This document shows, one piece after another, positions 52,040 to 60,790 of a stretch of DNA of 64,000 nucleotides; position 1 is the first letter of the stretch, and the number at the start of each line of letters is the position of its first letter. Below the pieces are notes generated by a model. The model was not told where the DNA came from. It saw only the letters and a list, made by a program, of their open reading frames with translations, and did not search any database. A program made the position numbers and the translations under genes. Origin of the DNA: an uncultured Rhodospirillales bacterium (GTDB lineage Bacteria; Pseudomonadota; Alphaproteobacteria; ATCC43930; CGMCC-115725); assembly GCA_903822185.1 (NCBI GenBank), contig CAIJOA010000045.1:22083-86082 (forward strand), written 5' to 3'.

Positions 52040-53077
52040 ATGGCAAACACGGGAAAACCGTTGATTCGTGCTCTTCAAGGAGAGCGAGTTCGTCCGGTTC
52101 CGTTCTGGCTGATGCGTCAGGCGGGGCGGTACCTCCCCGAGTATCGGGCCTTGCGTGAAAAGGCCGGGGGGTTTCTCGATCTGTGTTATGCGCCGGAACT
52201 TGCTGCCGAGGTGACGCTTCAGCCGATCCGGCGTTACGGCATGGATGGCGCGATCCTTTTCGCCGATATCTTGCTGGTGCCGCAGGGCATGGGACAAAAG
52301 CTGTGGTTCGAGGTTGGCGAAGGGCCGCGTTTGACGCCGGTCAGAAATCGCCAGGACGTTGAGGCGCTGCGTCCAGAAGATGTCGTTGGGAAGTTAGCCC
52401 CGATTTATGAGGCCGCCAGCCGGGTGGCGAAAAGCCTTCCCGAGCAGACGGCTTTGATCGGGTTTGCCGGCGCGCCTTGGACGGTTGCGACTTACATGGT
52501 CGAGGGCTCATCGAGCCGCGAATACGCGAAGGTCAAAGAATGGGCTTTTGGCGATCCGGCTGGGTTCGGTCTTGTGATCGACCGTTTGGTTGAAGCGACG
52601 ATCGCGCATCTGAACGCGCAGATCGCTGCCGGCGTGAACGCGGTGCAGATTTTCGATACCTGGGCGGGGATCGTGCCGGAAGATGCTTTCGACCGGCTGG
52701 TGATCGCGCCGACGCAGCGGATTGTTGCCGGCATCCGTAAGGTACATCCGGATATTCCGATCATCGGGTTCCCGCGTGGGATCGGCGCAAATTATCCGCG
52801 CTATTTTCGCGAAACCGGTATCAACGCGTTGAACATAGATTCATCGATGGATCTCGATGTCGTCGCCAAAGAGCTTCAGCCGATCGGCGTCGTCCAAGGC
52901 AATCTCGATCCGAATGTCTTGCTGGCTGGCGGTGTGGCGATGGATCAGGCGGTGACGGCGATCCTCGACAAGCTGGGTAAGGGTCCGTTCGTGTTCAATC
53001 TGGGTCATGGTGTTTTACCGCCGACGCCGGTCGAGCATGTTGCGCGGTTGGCCGAATTGATTCGGGCTCATGGCTAG
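52040..53077 (+). CDS. hemE: Uroporphyrinogen decarboxylase
   Basis: 345 residues. PFWLMRQAGRYLPEYRALREK (substrate-binding Arg residues), ALIGFAGAPWTVATYMVEGSSS, and the C-terminal VFNLGHGVLPPTPVEHVARL. It removes four carboxyl groups to make coproporphyrinogen III in heme synthesis. First gene right of the origin candidate and overlapping hemH by eight bases. Confidence 0.97.
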   Translation: MANTGKPLIRALQGERVRPVPFWLMRQAGRYLPEYRALREKAGGFLDLCYAPELAAEVTLQPIRRYGMDGAILFADILLVPQGMGQKLWFEVGEGPRLTPVRNRQDVEALRPEDVVGKLAPIYEAASRVAKSLPEQTALIGFAGAPWTVATYMVEGSSSREYAKVKEWAFGDPAGFGLVIDRLVEATIAHLNAQIAAGVNAVQIFDTWAGIVPEDAFDRLVIAPTQRIVAGIRKVHPDIPIIGFPRGIGANYPRYFRETGINALNIDSSMDLDVVAKELQPIGVVQGNLDPNVLLAGGVAMDQAVTAILDKLGKGPFVFNLGHGVLPPTPVEHVARLAELIRAHG

Positions 53078-54104
53078 GACAGCCGTTATACTGTTCAATC
53101 TTGGCGGGCCTGATTCGGCGGCGGCGGTTGAGCCGTTCCTGTTCAATCTGTTCGCCGACCCATCGATCATCGCTTTGCCAAATCCGCTGCGATGGCTGAT
53201 CGCTAAATTGATCTCCAGCCGCCGCGCGCCGGTTGCCCGGGAGATCTACGCCAAGATCGGCAATGCCTCGCCGTTGCTGCCAAATACGCAGGTGCAAGCA
53301 AAGGTCTTAGATGAGGTGCTGGGTCCTGATTTCAAAAGTTTCATCGCGATGCGTTACTGGAATCCGCGTGCCGACGAGACGGCTACGGCAGTCGCGGCCT
53401 GGAATCCGGACGAGATCATTCTCCTGCCGCTCTACCCGCAATATTCGAGCACGACGACGGGATCGTCCTTGAAGGAATGGCACCGTGCGGCGAAAGCGGC
53501 TGGACTTACCCCGCGAGCACAAGCTGTTTGTTGCTACCCTAGCGAAACCGGTTTCATCGATGCGCTGGCGGGTAACGTCCAAACGGCGCTCGATCAATGG
53601 CCGAGTGATGTTGGAACGCCGCGTATCCTGCTTTCCGCGCACGGGTTACCTAAACGAACGATCGAACGCGGCGATCCTTATCAGGCGCATGTCGAGGAAA
53701 CGGCAGCAGCCTTACGATTGAAGTTGGGTCTGTCTGAGAGCGACGCCGTCGTTTGCTATCAAAGCCGTGTCGGTCCGCTCGAATGGTTAGGCCCCTCGAC
53801 TGATCACGAAATCAAACGCGCGGGAAGCGAGAAGACGGGGTTGATCGTCGTCCCGATTGCGTTCGTGTCGGAACATTCGGAAACGCTGGTCGAGCTCGAC
53901 ATCGAATATCGTCATTTGGCCGCTAATAGCGGCGTGCCGCGTTACGTGCGGGTGCCGGCGGTTGGGACGGCGCCAGCCTTTATCGAAGGTCTGGCGGGTC
54001 TTGTCCGCGCGATGCGGCAACGATCCGAGCGGATCTTGCCTGACGGCGGAAAACGGCGTTGCGCCAAGATACTTGGCTTCTGTCCGTGCGAGGACATGCT
54101 GTGA
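53070..54104 (+). CDS. hemH: Ferrochelatase
   Basis: 344 residues. LFNLGGPDSAAAVEPFLFNLF, LPLYPQYSSTTTGSSLKEW, ILLSAHGLPKRTIERGDPY with the catalytic His, FVSEHSETLVELDIEY. The tail RCAKILGFCPCEDML has three Cys, which could be cluster ligands as in [2Fe-2S] ferrochelatases. It inserts iron into protoporphyrin IX at the membrane surface. Coupled to hemE and to hemJ by overlaps. Confidence 0.96.
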   Translation: MARTAVILFNLGGPDSAAAVEPFLFNLFADPSIIALPNPLRWLIAKLISSRRAPVAREIYAKIGNASPLLPNTQVQAKVLDEVLGPDFKSFIAMRYWNPRADETATAVAAWNPDEIILLPLYPQYSSTTTGSSLKEWHRAAKAAGLTPRAQAVCCYPSETGFIDALAGNVQTALDQWPSDVGTPRILLSAHGLPKRTIERGDPYQAHVEETAAALRLKLGLSESDAVVCYQSRVGPLEWLGPSTDHEIKRAGSEKTGLIVVPIAFVSEHSETLVELDIEYRHLAANSGVPRYVRVPAVGTAPAFIEGLAGLVRAMRQRSERILPDGGKRRCAKILGFCPCEDML

Positions 54105-54547
54105 GTTTTCTCAGCGCGTTCTATCCCTGGATCAAGGCGCTGCACATCATCAGCGTCGTCGCCTGGATGGCGGGACTCCTCTATCTGCCGCGGTTGTTCG
54201 TCTATCACGCAAGTGCAACGCCGGGATCGGAAACGTCCGAGACGTTTAAAGTCATGGAACGGCGGTTGCTGCATGCGATCATGGATCCGGCGATGACGGC
54301 GACGTATCTGTTTGGAATCTTGCTGGCGATGACGCCGGGCGTGGTCGATTGGCATGCGGGCTGGATTCACACAAAGCTATTGCTGGTGGTATGCCTTACC
54401 GCCGCCCACTATTTCATGATGCGATGGCAGCGCGCCTTTGCGATGGATCGCAATCGCCATCCCGCGCGTTTTTATCGAATGGTGAATGAGGTTCCGACCC
54501 TCGTTCTCATCGCGATCGTGATTTTGGTCGTCGTAAAGCCTTTTTGA
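54101..54547 (+). CDS. hemJ: HemJ protoporphyrinogen IX oxidase
   Basis: 148 residues from a GTG at 54101 that overlaps the hemH stop (GTGA), with GAGGA six bases upstream. Four membrane helices; the HemJ signature residues are in ALHIISVVAWMAGLLYLPRLFVYH, RLLHAIMDPAMTATYLFGI, and WIHTKLLLVVCLTAAHYFM. It oxidises protoporphyrinogen IX to protoporphyrin IX using the quinone pool. This completes the last heme steps in one operon with hemE and hemH. Confidence 0.93.
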   Translation: MSFLSAFYPWIKALHIISVVAWMAGLLYLPRLFVYHASATPGSETSETFKVMERRLLHAIMDPAMTATYLFGILLAMTPGVVDWHAGWIHTKLLLVVCLTAAHYFMMRWQRAFAMDRNRHPARFYRMVNEVPTLVLIAIVILVVVKPF

Positions 54548-54563
54548 GCGTGGAGAACCGGTG

Positions 54564-54812
54564 ATGACGACGCTGCTCTGGCCGAAAAAGAAGACGCTGG
54601 AAGATATCGAGCTAACCATTGCCATCCGCATGGGCCGATTCCTGCATTGGGCGGCGATCAGCTTGGTCGGCATTTTATGGCTGGGCGAATTTATCGGCAT
54701 TTTCTTCGGCAACTGGCCCAGCAGCAACTTTGTGATCGGTATGATTCTCCTCGGGGGAATTGCGCTGATTATGATCGGCCGCGGTCTTCGCTTCGCCCTT
54801 GCCAAGGAATGA
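54564..54812 (+). CDS. Small two-helix membrane protein next to hemJ
   Basis: 82 residues from the ATG at 54564 (a GTG three bases earlier is possible), with GGAG eight bases upstream. A basic head (LLWPKKKTLEDIELTIAIRMG) is followed by two hydrophobic helices (AAISLVGILWLGEFIGIFF and VIGMILLGGIALIMIG). No known family. Seventeen bases after hemJ on the same strand, so probably in the heme operon; it might assist HemJ, but this is a guess. Confidence 0.7.
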   Translation: MTTLLWPKKKTLEDIELTIAIRMGRFLHWAAISLVGILWLGEFIGIFFGNWPSSNFVIGMILLGGIALIMIGRGLRFALAKE

Positions 54813-54868
54813 TCGCGCGGCAAAAGCCGCCGTTTCTGTCGGCCCATCTCGGCGTGTTTGTTTGTCAT

Positions 54869-54898
54869 TTGACTCGGGGTACCCTTTTGGATAAGGGT
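54869..54898 (+). promoter_or_regulatory. Possible promoter and palindromes in the rho leader
   Basis: TTGACT (54869-54874) and ATAAGG (54891-54896) are 16 bases apart, a plausible -35/-10 pair. GGGTACCC (54877-54884) and ACCCTT-TTGGAT-AAGGGT (54881-54898) overlap it. The rho gene begins at 55078 with a weak ribosome-binding site, leaving a leader of about 180 bases, consistent with the autoregulated leaders of rho genes. Confidence 0.35.
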
Positions 54899-55077
54899 GA
54901 TGTTGCCCGCCGGGGCCCCTCCAATCTCTTCAGACCCTTTTAAGCCGCACCTTAGGTCATCTGATTGGACTAACCCGTTCCGCGAGGCTGAAGCCCCGCA
55001 TCACGGCCAATCACACCTCAGGCCGCCGATCTCCCCCTACCGACATCATCATTCATCGTCTCAAGGCCCCCCTCCGA

Positions 55078-56334
55078 ATGAACCTGCAAGAATTAAAACG
55101 CAAAACCCCGCCCGAACTCCTCGCGTTCGCGGAGGAATTGCAAATCGAGAACGCATCTTCACTGCGCAAGCAGGACATGATGTTCGCGATCCTCAAAACC
55201 CTCGCCGATAACGACCAGGCCATCTTCGGCGACGGCGTTCTCGAAGTGCTGCAGGATGGCTTCGGCTTCCTGCGCAATCCCGAGGCGAATTATCTGCCCG
55301 GTCCCGACGACATTTATGTCAGTCCCAGCCAAGTGCGCCGCTTCGGTTTGCGCACGGGCGACACGGTCGAGGGCGAAATCCGCTCTCCCAAGGACGGCGA
55401 GCGTTATTTCGCGCTGTTGAAGGTCAACAAGATCAATTTCGACGAGCCGGATAAGCTTCGTCACCGCATCAATTTCGACAATCTGACGCCGCTCTATCCC
55501 GACGAAAAGCTCCAGCTCGAGCTGGGCGATCCGACCAAGAAAGACCTGACCACCCGGGTCATCGATCTGGTCACGCCGCTCGGCAAGGGCCAGCGCGCGC
55601 TGATCGTTTCGCCGCCGCGTACCGGTAAGACCGTGATGATGCAGAACATCGCTCATGCGATTTCGCACAATCATCCCGAAGTCTATCTGATGGTGCTGCT
55701 GATCGACGAACGGCCGGAAGAAGTCACCGATATGGCCCGCACCGTCAAAGGCGAGGTCGTCAGCTCGACCTTCGACGAACCGGCGGTGCGCCACGTCCAA
55801 GTCGCGGAAATGGTGATCGAAAAGGCCAAGCGCCTGGTCGAACACAAGCGCGACGTCGTCATTCTGCTCGATTCCATCACCCGTCTCGCCCGCGCCTACA
55901 ACACCGTCGTGCCGTCATCCGGCAAGGTGTTGACTGGCGGTGTCGATGCCAACGCGCTGCAGCGTCCGAAGCGTTTCTTCGGTGCGGCACGTAACATCGA
56001 AGAAGGCGGTTCGCTGACCATCATCGCGACGGCCCTGATCGATACCGGCTCGCGCATGGACGAAGTCATTTTCGAAGAATTCAAAGGCACGGGTAATTCC
56101 GAAATCGTGCTGGACCGCAAGATCGCCGACAAGCGCACCTTCCCCGCTCTCGACATCACCAAGTCGGGTACGCGCAAAGAAGAGTTGCTGGTTGAGAAGG
56201 CCACCCTGTCGAAGATGTGGGTGCTGCGCCGCGTCCTCAGCCCGATGGGCCCGACGGATGGCCTCGAATTCCTGATCGAGAAGCTGAAGCATTCGAAGTC
56301 CAACGCGGACTTCTTCGAAGCGATGAACACCTAA
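55078..56334 (+). CDS. rho: Transcription termination factor Rho
   Basis: 418 residues, normal length. N-terminal helix bundle ([20 protein letters not shown]), cold-shock-like RNA-binding domain with [26 protein letters not shown], Walker A SPPRTGKT at about 177-184, [16 protein letters not shown] and the Q/R loops in [21 protein letters not shown]. Hexameric RNA-dependent ATPase that ends transcription at unstructured C-rich RNA. Lies after the heme genes, a conserved order near alphaproteobacterial origins. Confidence 0.97.
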   Translation: MNLQELKRKTPPELLAFAEELQIENASSLRKQDMMFAILKTLADNDQAIFGDGVLEVLQDGFGFLRNPEANYLPGPDDIYVSPSQVRRFGLRTGDTVEGEIRSPKDGERYFALLKVNKINFDEPDKLRHRINFDNLTPLYPDEKLQLELGDPTKKDLTTRVIDLVTPLGKGQRALIVSPPRTGKTVMMQNIAHAISHNHPEVYLMVLLIDERPEEVTDMARTVKGEVVSSTFDEPAVRHVQVAEMVIEKAKRLVEHKRDVVILLDSITRLARAYNTVVPSSGKVLTGGVDANALQRPKRFFGAARNIEEGGSLTIIATALIDTGSRMDEVIFEEFKGTGNSEIVLDRKIADKRTFPALDITKSGTRKEELLVEKATLSKMWVLRRVLSPMGPTDGLEFLIEKLKHSKSNADFFEAMNT

Positions 56335-56338
56335 ATCG

Positions 56339-56368
56339 AAACGCGGCCTTAGTGCCGCGTTTCTTTTA
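56339..56368 (+). terminator. Rho-independent terminator after rho
   Basis: AAACGCGGC and GCCGCGTTT form a nine-bp stem with loop CTTAGT, followed by TTCTTTTAT, four bases after the rho stop. The opposite-strand dienelactone hydrolase gene ends at 56366 within its T-tract. Confidence 0.88.
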
Positions 56369-57061
56369 TCCGAGCCAGCGATGGAAGAAGGCGAAGCTGC
56401 GGACATCCGCGGTGGTTGCTGATTCTGCGTGATAGCCGGGTCCAAGCGGGTTAGCAAAAGCGTGGCCGGCGCCGGCGTAGATATGCGCCGTCACCTGCGG
56501 ATGCGCCTCGAGTTCGGGCAACACCTTGGCCATCACCTCGTCGGGCGTCAGCGCATCATGTTCGGCAAAGTGCATCAAGAGCGGTTTTTGCACGGAGGCC
56601 GTCTCGACAAAATACTGGCTGACTTTCGTCGGATAATAACCAACCGCCGCGTCGGCTTTGCCGGTGATCGCCGCGCGGTAAGCTAACGTTCCGCCGAGAC
56701 AGAAACCGACGACGCCGACTTTACCGTTACAATCCGCATGGCCGCGCAGAACCGTAACAGCCGCATCCGTATCGAGCGTGCCGTCGGCATAGCTGAAGGC
56801 GGCATGGAAATCGCGCGCGCGTTTGAAGCCGGGTGGGTTGTAGTCGATCGCGACATGACGCTCGTGCCGCCAGAAGATATCGAGCAGCAGAACCAGAAAT
56901 CCCTCGGCGGCGAAACGTTCGGCGATCTTGTGGATCGCGACATTCACGCCGAAGATTTCCGGCACCATCACGATGCCGGGCGCGGGCAGCGTCGCGGGCT
57001 TGAACAGAAATCCGTCGAAGGAACCGCCGTCATGCGCGGGAATCGAAATCGTTTCAGGCAT
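56366..57061 (-). CDS. Dienelactone hydrolase family protein
   Basis: 231 residues from the ATG at 57061, two bases after the monooxygenase stop. Alpha/beta hydrolase with VMVPEIFGVN, the nucleophile segment GVVGFCLGGTLAYR (Cys), an Asp in FAEHDALTPDEV, and His in YAGAGHAFANP. The family opens dienelactones in modified ortho-cleavage of aromatic rings. The longer frame to 57391 crosses the neighbour gene. Coupled with the upstream NicC-like monooxygenase. Confidence 0.9.
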   Translation of the reverse strand: MPETISIPAHDGGSFDGFLFKPATLPAPGIVMVPEIFGVNVAIHKIAERFAAEGFLVLLLDIFWRHERHVAIDYNPPGFKRARDFHAAFSYADGTLDTDAAVTVLRGHADCNGKVGVVGFCLGGTLAYRAAITGKADAAVGYYPTKVSQYFVETASVQKPLLMHFAEHDALTPDEVMAKVLPELEAHPQVTAHIYAGAGHAFANPLGPGYHAESATTADVRSFAFFHRWLG

Positions 57062-57063
57062 GA

Positions 57064-58203
57064 TCAGACGGACGCCAAGGGTGTCGTCCATGCGTCGTAG
57101 CCATAAACCCAATCGGGATCGGTGCCGCTTTCGCGCTGGAATGTGTTGCTGACAGAGACAGTCTGGATCTTGGTCGTGCGATCCTTGCGCGTTGCTTCGT
57201 AACGCTTGAAGGCGGTTTCGATGCCGTCGAGCGGGACGTCGTCGAGACAGCGCGACAGCACAGCGGCATCCTCGATCGAAGAAGCCGCGCCTTGCGCCAT
57301 CCAGGGCGGCATGGTGTGGCAGGCATCGCCCAAGAGTGCGACGCGCCCGTCGGTCCAATGTGAGAGCGGATCGTGCTGCACCAATGCCCATTTATGGACG
57401 GCGGGACAAGCTGCAAGCAGTCTTTGGATCTGCGGATGAAAGCCTTCATAGGCCGCGCGCAGTTCCTTGAGATCGCCCTCCATCGACCAGGATTCGATCT
57501 TGAAATCAGGGTCCGGCGTGGCGGTGACGAAATAGACTTCGTCGCGACGCGGATTGGTGAAGTAATGGACGATGTGGCGGTCCGGTCCCCACCATTTGCT
57601 GTTCTCGTCGATCTCGGCGCCGTTCAGCAAGGCGGTCGGAAAGGTCGCGCGGAAGCCGACGCGGCCGGTGTAACGCGGATTGTCGGGACCTAGCAGCGCC
57701 TCTCGCACGACCGAATGAACCCCGTCCGCGCCGATGACGGCATCGACGGTGACCCGTGATCCGTCGGCGAAAGACAGCGTGACACCCTTCGCGCCTTGGT
57801 CGAGGCCGACGAGCTTCTTGCCGTAATGAATGACCGTATCGGGAATGGCGGCGAACAAAGTCGCGTGAACGTCGGCGCGGTGGAACATGAGATACGGCGC
57901 ACCGTATTTCTCGTCGCAGACGCCCTTCTTGCGGAACTGGTTGGTGACTTCCGCCGTGTCCCATTGGCGGCTGCGGAAGATTTCCGGGTCGTAACCGATC
58001 TCGCGCATCTTCCCTTCGAGGCCGATGCCGCGCATGACCTTCATCGCGTTGGGGCTGAATTGCAGCCCCGCCCCGACGCGCCCGAACGCGGCCGCCTGCT
58101 CATAGATCGGCGCATCGATGCCGACACGCTTGAGGCAGGCGGCGAGCGTCAACCCGCCGATGCCGGCGCCGATGATCGCGAAGGAAGGCTTCTTGTCTGT
58201 CAT
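57064..58203 (-). CDS. NicC-like FAD-dependent monooxygenase
   Basis: 379 residues. FAD-binding GxGxxG in IIGAGIGGLTLA (residues 10-21), DG motif in VIGADGVHSVVREALLG, and GD motif in RVALLGDACHTMPPWMAQGA. The C-terminus has DPDWVYGYD, close to the end of the 6-hydroxynicotinate 3-monooxygenase NicC of Pseudomonas putida. The family hydroxylates, often with decarboxylation, hydroxypyridine or hydroxybenzoate substrates. It is between the MFS gene (four-base overlap) and the dienelactone hydrolase. Substrate unproven. Confidence 0.85.
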   Translation of the reverse strand: MTDKKPSFAIIGAGIGGLTLAACLKRVGIDAPIYEQAAAFGRVGAGLQFSPNAMKVMRGIGLEGKMREIGYDPEIFRSRQWDTAEVTNQFRKKGVCDEKYGAPYLMFHRADVHATLFAAIPDTVIHYGKKLVGLDQGAKGVTLSFADGSRVTVDAVIGADGVHSVVREALLGPDNPRYTGRVGFRATFPTALLNGAEIDENSKWWGPDRHIVHYFTNPRRDEVYFVTATPDPDFKIESWSMEGDLKELRAAYEGFHPQIQRLLAACPAVHKWALVQHDPLSHWTDGRVALLGDACHTMPPWMAQGAASSIEDAAVLSRCLDDVPLDGIETAFKRYEATRKDRTTKIQTVSVSNTFQRESGTDPDWVYGYDAWTTPLASV

Positions 58204-59546
58204 GGCGCCAGTTCTTCGAGGGTTTTCGACCGCGTTTCAAGCGCGGCGAAAAGACATGTCAGCCCGCCGACCGCGGCGATAAGGCCAAAGACGAGAAACA
58301 CGCCGTCGATGCCCAGATGCGGAATGACGAAGGCGATCAGCAGCGGCCCGGTCATCGAGGCGGCGCGCAGCCAGAAGCTGGCCCAACTGGTGCCGAGCGC
58401 GCGCATCCGCGTCGGATAGAGTTCCGGGGTATAGAGATAGACGCTGAACGAAACGATGCCGTTGAAGAAGCGCACGAAGCTGGTGAGGATGATGATGTTC
58501 ATCACCGCGCTGGTGCCGAGCCCGAAGAGAATGAAGAGGCACCCGGCCGCGCCCAACAAGCCTCAGGCCATCAAAGGCCGCCGCCCGATCCGATCGACGA
58601 CATAGATGCACATGATCGCCGCGGCGAGCGCCATGACCGTCGGGCCGATGCTGAGATTGAGCGAATCCTGAACCGAGAGTTTATAGACCGTCGAGAACAG
58701 AGTCGGCAGCCAGGTATAGAGGCCGTTGCTGAGCATATAGGTCGAGGACCAGATGACCCAGACGACGATGGTGCGGCTGAGATAGGGGGGTTGAAACAAT
58801 TCCTGCCAGCGTGTCGGCGGGCTGGGCGGACGCTCGACAATCGGGCCGACGGGCGGGAGTTCCTTGCCCGATGATTGCGCGACCTCGCCTTCGATCAGGG
58901 TCAGCGCGATTTCCGCTTCGGCAAGCCGGCCTTTGGACGCGAGCCAGCGCGGCGATTCCGGGCAGATGCGTTGCCACACCGCGACGATCAACGGCGGTAA
59001 CCCGCCGATGGCGAAGAAAATCTGCCAGCCCCAGCGCGGCACGACCCAGGCGCCGGTGATCGCGGCGGCGAAGATGCCGAGGACGAAGACGACTTCATAC
59101 GCCAAGAAGAAATGCCCGCGCCGACGCGAGGGCGCCAGCTCCGCGATATAAGCCGCGGCGATCGGCACTTCGCCGCCAAGGCCGAGGCCCTGGAAAAAGC
59201 GGAACCAGAAAAGCTGGTCGTAATCCTGCGCGACGGCACAGAGGAGATTCATCAAGCCGAAGATAAGGATCGTCATGCGCGCCGTTTTCACCCGGCCGAT
59301 CCGTTCGGCAAGCCAGCCGAAGAACAAGGCGCCGATCATCTGGCCGACATAGCCGATCGAGATGATGCCGCCGATCTGGCTTGGGGCGATGTGCCATTCG
59401 CGAATGAGTACCGGCAGCGCGAAAGCGATCGCGACGGCATCGAATGAATCGAAGAAAGTGGCGACGCCGAAGAGCACACGCATTTTGACGTGCCAGCGGG
59501 TTGCGGGCAGGCGTTCCAGCCGTGCGATGACTTCCTGTTCGTTCAC
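58200..59546 (-). pseudogene. MFS transporter (NiaP-like) interrupted by an in-frame TGA
   Basis: The reading frame runs MNEQEVIARLERLPATRWH to RIGRRPLMA, meets TGA at 58563-58565, then continues without a frame change (GLLGAAGCLFILFG, ending KTLEELAP). The whole would be about 448 residues with twelve helices; the stop falls after about 327. The front part has the sugar-porter/SV2-like motifs FGWLAERIGRVKTAR and PESPRWLASKGRLAEAE, and resembles niacin transporters. A TTG right after the stop might restart the second part. Either a fresh nonsense mutation or a sequence error. Confidence 0.75.
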
Positions 59547-59588
59547 GACATTTCCCCCGAGTTATTTTTCTTAAGGCTTATAAGTCTT

Positions 59589-59680
59589 CGTCATTGCGAG
59601 CCCATTCTTGAAGACGGGGCGAAGCAATCCAGTCGATCCGCACACTGGATTGCTTCGTCGCTTCGCTCCTCGCAATGACG
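59589..59680. repeat. Dispersed inverted repeat upstream of the MFS pseudogene
   Basis: CGTCATTGCGAG (59589-59600) pairs with CTCGCAATGACG (59669-59680), and inner CGAAGCAATCCAGT (59620-59633) pairs with 59644-59657. Half of a very similar unit occurs at 63959-63989. Such elements are dispersed extragenic palindromes in many alphaproteobacteria. The gap between MFS and qor holds no other feature. Confidence 0.85.
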
Positions 59681-59690
59681 AGGTTGGATA

Positions 59691-60665
59691 TCAGACGATG
59701 AGAACCGTCGAACCCGTGGTCTTACGCGCCTCGATATCGCGGTGCGCTTGCGCCACGTCTTTCAACGGATAGGTCTGGCCGATTTCGATCTTCACCGCGC
59801 CCGAGGCGACGACATCGAACAATTCGCGCGCCATGGCGCGGAGCTTGTCGGTCGAGCTGGCGTAATGAATGAGCGTCGGGCGGGTGACATAGAGGGAGCC
59901 TTTGGCGGTCAGCAGATTGACGCTGAACGGATCGACGAGGCCCGAGCTTTGGCCGAACGATACCATCAGCCCCAGCGGCGCGAGGCAGTCGAGCGATTTG
60001 AGGAAGGTGTCCTTGCCGACCGAGTCATAAACCACCGGCAGCTTCTTGCCGCCGGTCAGCTCGCCGACGCGTTTGACGAAGTCTTCCTTGTCGTAATCGA
60101 TGATGTGGTCGTAGCCGTGCGATTTGGCGAGTTTCGCCTTGGCCTCGCCGCCGGCCGTGCCGATGACGGTGACGCCCAGATGCTTGGCCCATTGCCCGGC
60201 GATCAATCCGACGCCGCCGGCGGCGGCATGGAACAGGATCGTTTCGCCCGGCTTCACCCGATAGGTCTGGCGCAACAGATATTGCGCGGTCAGGCCCTTG
60301 AGCATCATCGCGGCGGCCTGTTGGTCGGTGACGCCGTCGGGGATCTTCACCAGCCGGTCGGCGCCGACCAGCCGTGCTTCGGCATAGGCGCCGATCGGGG
60401 CCGAGCCATAGGCGACGCGGTCGCCGACTTTCAAGTCGGTGACGCCCGATCCGATTTCCTCGACCACGCCGGCCGCCTCGCCACCGAGACCAGAGGGCAG
60501 GTTCAACGGATAGATGCCGCGACGGTTATAGGTGTCGATGAAGTTGAGGCCGACGGCGGTCTGGCGCATCAGCACCTCGCCGGGGCCGGGCTTGCCGAGG
60601 GTGATCTCTTCCCAAGCGAGAACTTCCGGGCCACCGGTCTTGTGAACGCGGATTGCATGAACCAC
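59691..60665 (-). CDS. Zinc-independent quinone oxidoreductase (QOR family)
   Basis: 324 residues from the GTG at 60665, with GGAGG five bases upstream; an ATG twelve bases earlier would bury that site inside the gene. MDR fold: IRVHKTGGPEVLAWEEI at the start, GSGVTDLKVGDRVAY, NADPH-binding FHAAAGGVGLIAGQWAKHLG. The zinc ligands of alcohol dehydrogenases are absent. It reduces quinones or enones with NADPH. Divergent from the amidohydrolase genes. Confidence 0.92.
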   Translation of the reverse strand: MVHAIRVHKTGGPEVLAWEEITLGKPGPGEVLMRQTAVGLNFIDTYNRRGIYPLNLPSGLGGEAAGVVEEIGSGVTDLKVGDRVAYGSAPIGAYAEARLVGADRLVKIPDGVTDQQAAAMMLKGLTAQYLLRQTYRVKPGETILFHAAAGGVGLIAGQWAKHLGVTVIGTAGGEAKAKLAKSHGYDHIIDYDKEDFVKRVGELTGGKKLPVVYDSVGKDTFLKSLDCLAPLGLMVSFGQSSGLVDPFSVNLLTAKGSLYVTRPTLIHYASSTDKLRAMARELFDVVASGAVKIEIGQTYPLKDVAQAHRDIEARKTTGSTVLIV

Positions 60666-60790
60666 GGACGCCTCCATTTGATGCTGTTTTGCGGGCGACT
60701 CTAGCCAGCACGCAAATGCTTGTCACGCCGGGGAAAGAGCGGCAGAGTGGCCGCAAGCCGATCAAAGATATGGCATTTAGGGGGAATGAG

